Of a stretch of DNA of 14,720 bases, positions 13,782 to 14,720 are shown piece after piece. Source of the DNA: Oscillospiraceae bacterium (GTDB taxonomy: Bacteria; Bacillota; Clostridia; Oscillospirales; Oscillospiraceae). A program made the translations under genes and the position numbers. The stretch lies in assembly GCA_016286595.1 (NCBI GenBank), contig JAEETR010000157.1, positions 1 through 14,720 of the forward strand, written 5' to 3'. Under the pieces are notes generated by a model. The model ran no database searches. It was given only the letters and a program-made list of their open reading frames with translations, and was not told the DNA's origin. Each line of letters opens with the position of its first letter. Position 1 is the stretch's first letter.

Positions 13782-14600
13782 TCACGTTCCCGCCACGGCG
13801 CCGTAGCCGTCGCCGCAGATACCGTCGTCCCCCACCGCTATAAGGGCCTTCACGCTCTCGCCTCCGATACTCACGCCGTCGGGCCGGAAGGCCAGCAGCA
13901 GCCCTCCGGCGCCGCCCACGCCGCGGTACGGGATAAGACGGAAAGCGGTCTCTCCCCCGCCCAGCCGGATCATCGCCTCCTGCGGGGGAAGGCGCAGCAG
14001 CGGAGCCGTTTCCGCCGGGAACAGCCCCTCCAGCTGTCCTGCGGCGCAGATCACCACTGTCTCCCCCGTCAGCGGGTCGCGAAGGCCGTTGCCCGTGTCC
14101 ATCAGCGCCGTCATGCGCGAGCGTCGTCCGCGGTGAGTTATCTCCAGCTCCCGCAGCTCCGAGTTGACCCGATGACGTACCTGCGAGCGGAACACGGCGG
14201 CGAACACGCCCCAGCTCACGGCGAAGGCGGCGGCCATCACCCGCAGACTGACGGGGAACGGCCCCGTCCCGTCGGCACCCGCAAGGGCCGACGCGGCCAT
14301 GACCGCCCCGGCGAAGGCCGCGGACAGCGCGAAGGCGATGAGCGTCAGCTTCAGCAGCTCCCGTCTTCCTCCAAAGGCCGCCAGACATACGGCCGTTCCT
14401 GCCGCCAGCTTAACCGCGGGGTGGATAAGCCACCCGTCCCCCACAGCCGATACCACGGCGTAGGCCCCGCCCAGCGCCGCCCCTGCCGCCAGCCGCCGTC
14501 TTTTCACGGCGGCTCCGGAGATGCGCGCCGTCAGCAGCAGTATCACGTAATCCGCCGCCCCGTTAAGGAGAAAAATCTCGTCGGGACGGATAACCGTCAT
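13782..14600 (-). CDS. spoIIGA: Sigma-E processing peptidase SpoIIGA
   Basis: Membrane-embedded aspartic protease that cleaves pro-sigma-E at the sporulation septum after a signal from the forespore (SpoIIR in model species). It has 272 aa, shorter than the roughly 309 of B. subtilis. The N-terminal half has about five hydrophobic segments (roughly 10-26, 37-52, 62-76, 83-106 and 118-136). The C-terminal half is the soluble protease domain. The catalytic Asp is D168 in ALMDTGNGLRDPLTG (165-179), matching the single D(S/T)GN site of the family, which works as a dimer. The composition is very Ala/Gly/Arg rich, reflecting high GC. ATG 14600 has GGAGG eight bases upstream. Assignment is supported by the adjoining sigE gene. 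Confidence 0.93.
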   Translation of the reverse strand: MTVIRPDEIFLLNGAADYVILLLTARISGAAVKRRRLAAGAALGGAYAVVSAVGDGWLIHPAVKLAAGTAVCLAAFGGRRELLKLTLIAFALSAAFAGAVMAASALAGADGTGPFPVSLRVMAAAFAVSWGVFAAVFRSQVRHRVNSELRELEITHRGRRSRMTALMDTGNGLRDPLTGETVVICAAGQLEGLFPAETAPLLRLPPQEAMIRLGGGETAFRLIPYRGVGGAGGLLLAFRPDGVSIGGESVKALIAVGDDGICGDGYGAVAGT

Positions 14601-14635
14601 ATCCTCCGCCTCCCCCCCGCGCGTCTTTCACTGCC

Positions 14636-14669
14636 ATTATAGGGGGACGGGCCCGAAAACACAGCCGAA
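14636..14669 (-). promoter_or_regulatory. Probable spoIIGA-sigE promoter with weak Spo0A-box-like repeats
   Basis: TATAAT (14641-14636 on the minus strand) lies 36 nt before the spoIIGA start codon. No TTGACA-like element is found 17 bp upstream. Two related heptamers, GCCCGAA (14651-14657) and AGCCGAA (14663-14669) on the plus strand, are 12 bp apart at about -25 and -37. They match the Spo0A box TGNCGAA at 5 of 7 or fewer positions. A missing -35 plus Spo0A sites is the known pattern of spoIIG, but the match here is weak. Confidence 0.45.
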
Positions 14670-14679
14670 ACAGGGCTGT
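14661..14679. repeat. Inverted repeat upstream of spoIIGA
   Basis: ACAGCC and GGCTGT are exact complements with a 7-nt spacer. On the minus strand GTTTTC follows, so it may be a weak terminator of a gene beyond the window edge; it also overlaps the Spo0A-box-like repeats. Confidence 0.35.
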
Positions 14680-14720
14680 CCATATCTGTATTTTCAAGGG
14701 GGCCGCGTACGAAAAAAGCA

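Noticed and set aside
1..14720. CRISPR arrays, insertion sequences, prophage genes, rRNA
   Set aside because: No regularly spaced direct repeats, transposase-like frames, terminal inverted repeats with target duplications, phage proteins or rRNA-like sequence were seen in the window.

Overview
The window comes from an endospore-forming low-G+C-phylum (Firmicutes) bacterium with a fairly GC-rich genome, most likely a Clostridia member of the Oscillospirales type. The evidence is a spoIIGA-sigE pair, a Ser/Gly-linker lipoprotein of the clostridial kind, AGGAGG-type ribosome sites, sigma-A consensus promoters and U-tailed terminators. The genus is inference. All ten protein genes are on the minus strand, so transcription runs from high to low coordinates.

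Layout in the direction of transcription: (1) 14720-13061, a weakly defined promoter, then spoIIGA (membrane aspartic protease) and sigE (pro-sigma-E), which together start the mother-cell programme of sporulation. (2) 13060-12284, an A-tract-rich promoter region, a CarD-family RNA polymerase-binding regulator starting at TTG, and its terminator. (3) 12256-9646, a consensus promoter, a P-type cation ATPase and a strong terminator. (4) 9562-7985, a promoter with an inverted repeat between -35 and -10, and a MATE-family efflux protein. (5) 7984-6849, about 1.1 kb with no credible protein gene. It holds a perfect consensus promoter (TTGACA, 17 bp, TATAAT) and then about 950 nt of hairpin-rich sequence leading to dppB. 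(6) 6848-2997, a four-gene peptide-type ABC transporter operon (two permeases, two ATPases) with short gaps or a TAATG overlap. (7) 2977-2472, a perfect 14-bp inverted repeat with a U-tract, a MerR-family regulator and a terminator. (8) 2060-3, a consensus promoter, a lipoprotein substrate-binding protein and a strong terminator.

How the genes fit together: the permeases, ATPases and lipoprotein make a complete peptide/nickel-type (family 5) importer. The binding protein is cut off from the rest by two terminators and a regulator gene and has its own promoter, which would allow its usual excess over the membrane parts. The MerR protein is the natural candidate regulator. The sporulation pair, CarD gene, ATPase and MATE gene look like independent transcription units.

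The best candidate for something undescribed is the long, structured, apparently untranslated RNA upstream of dppB (about 7801-6849). It contains three segments that can pair in two mutually exclusive ways and a ribosome site followed by a four-codon frame. An opposing promoter-like sequence and a plus-strand terminator-like hairpin flank its promoter. No known riboswitch class was recognised by eye, and no database or folding program was run.
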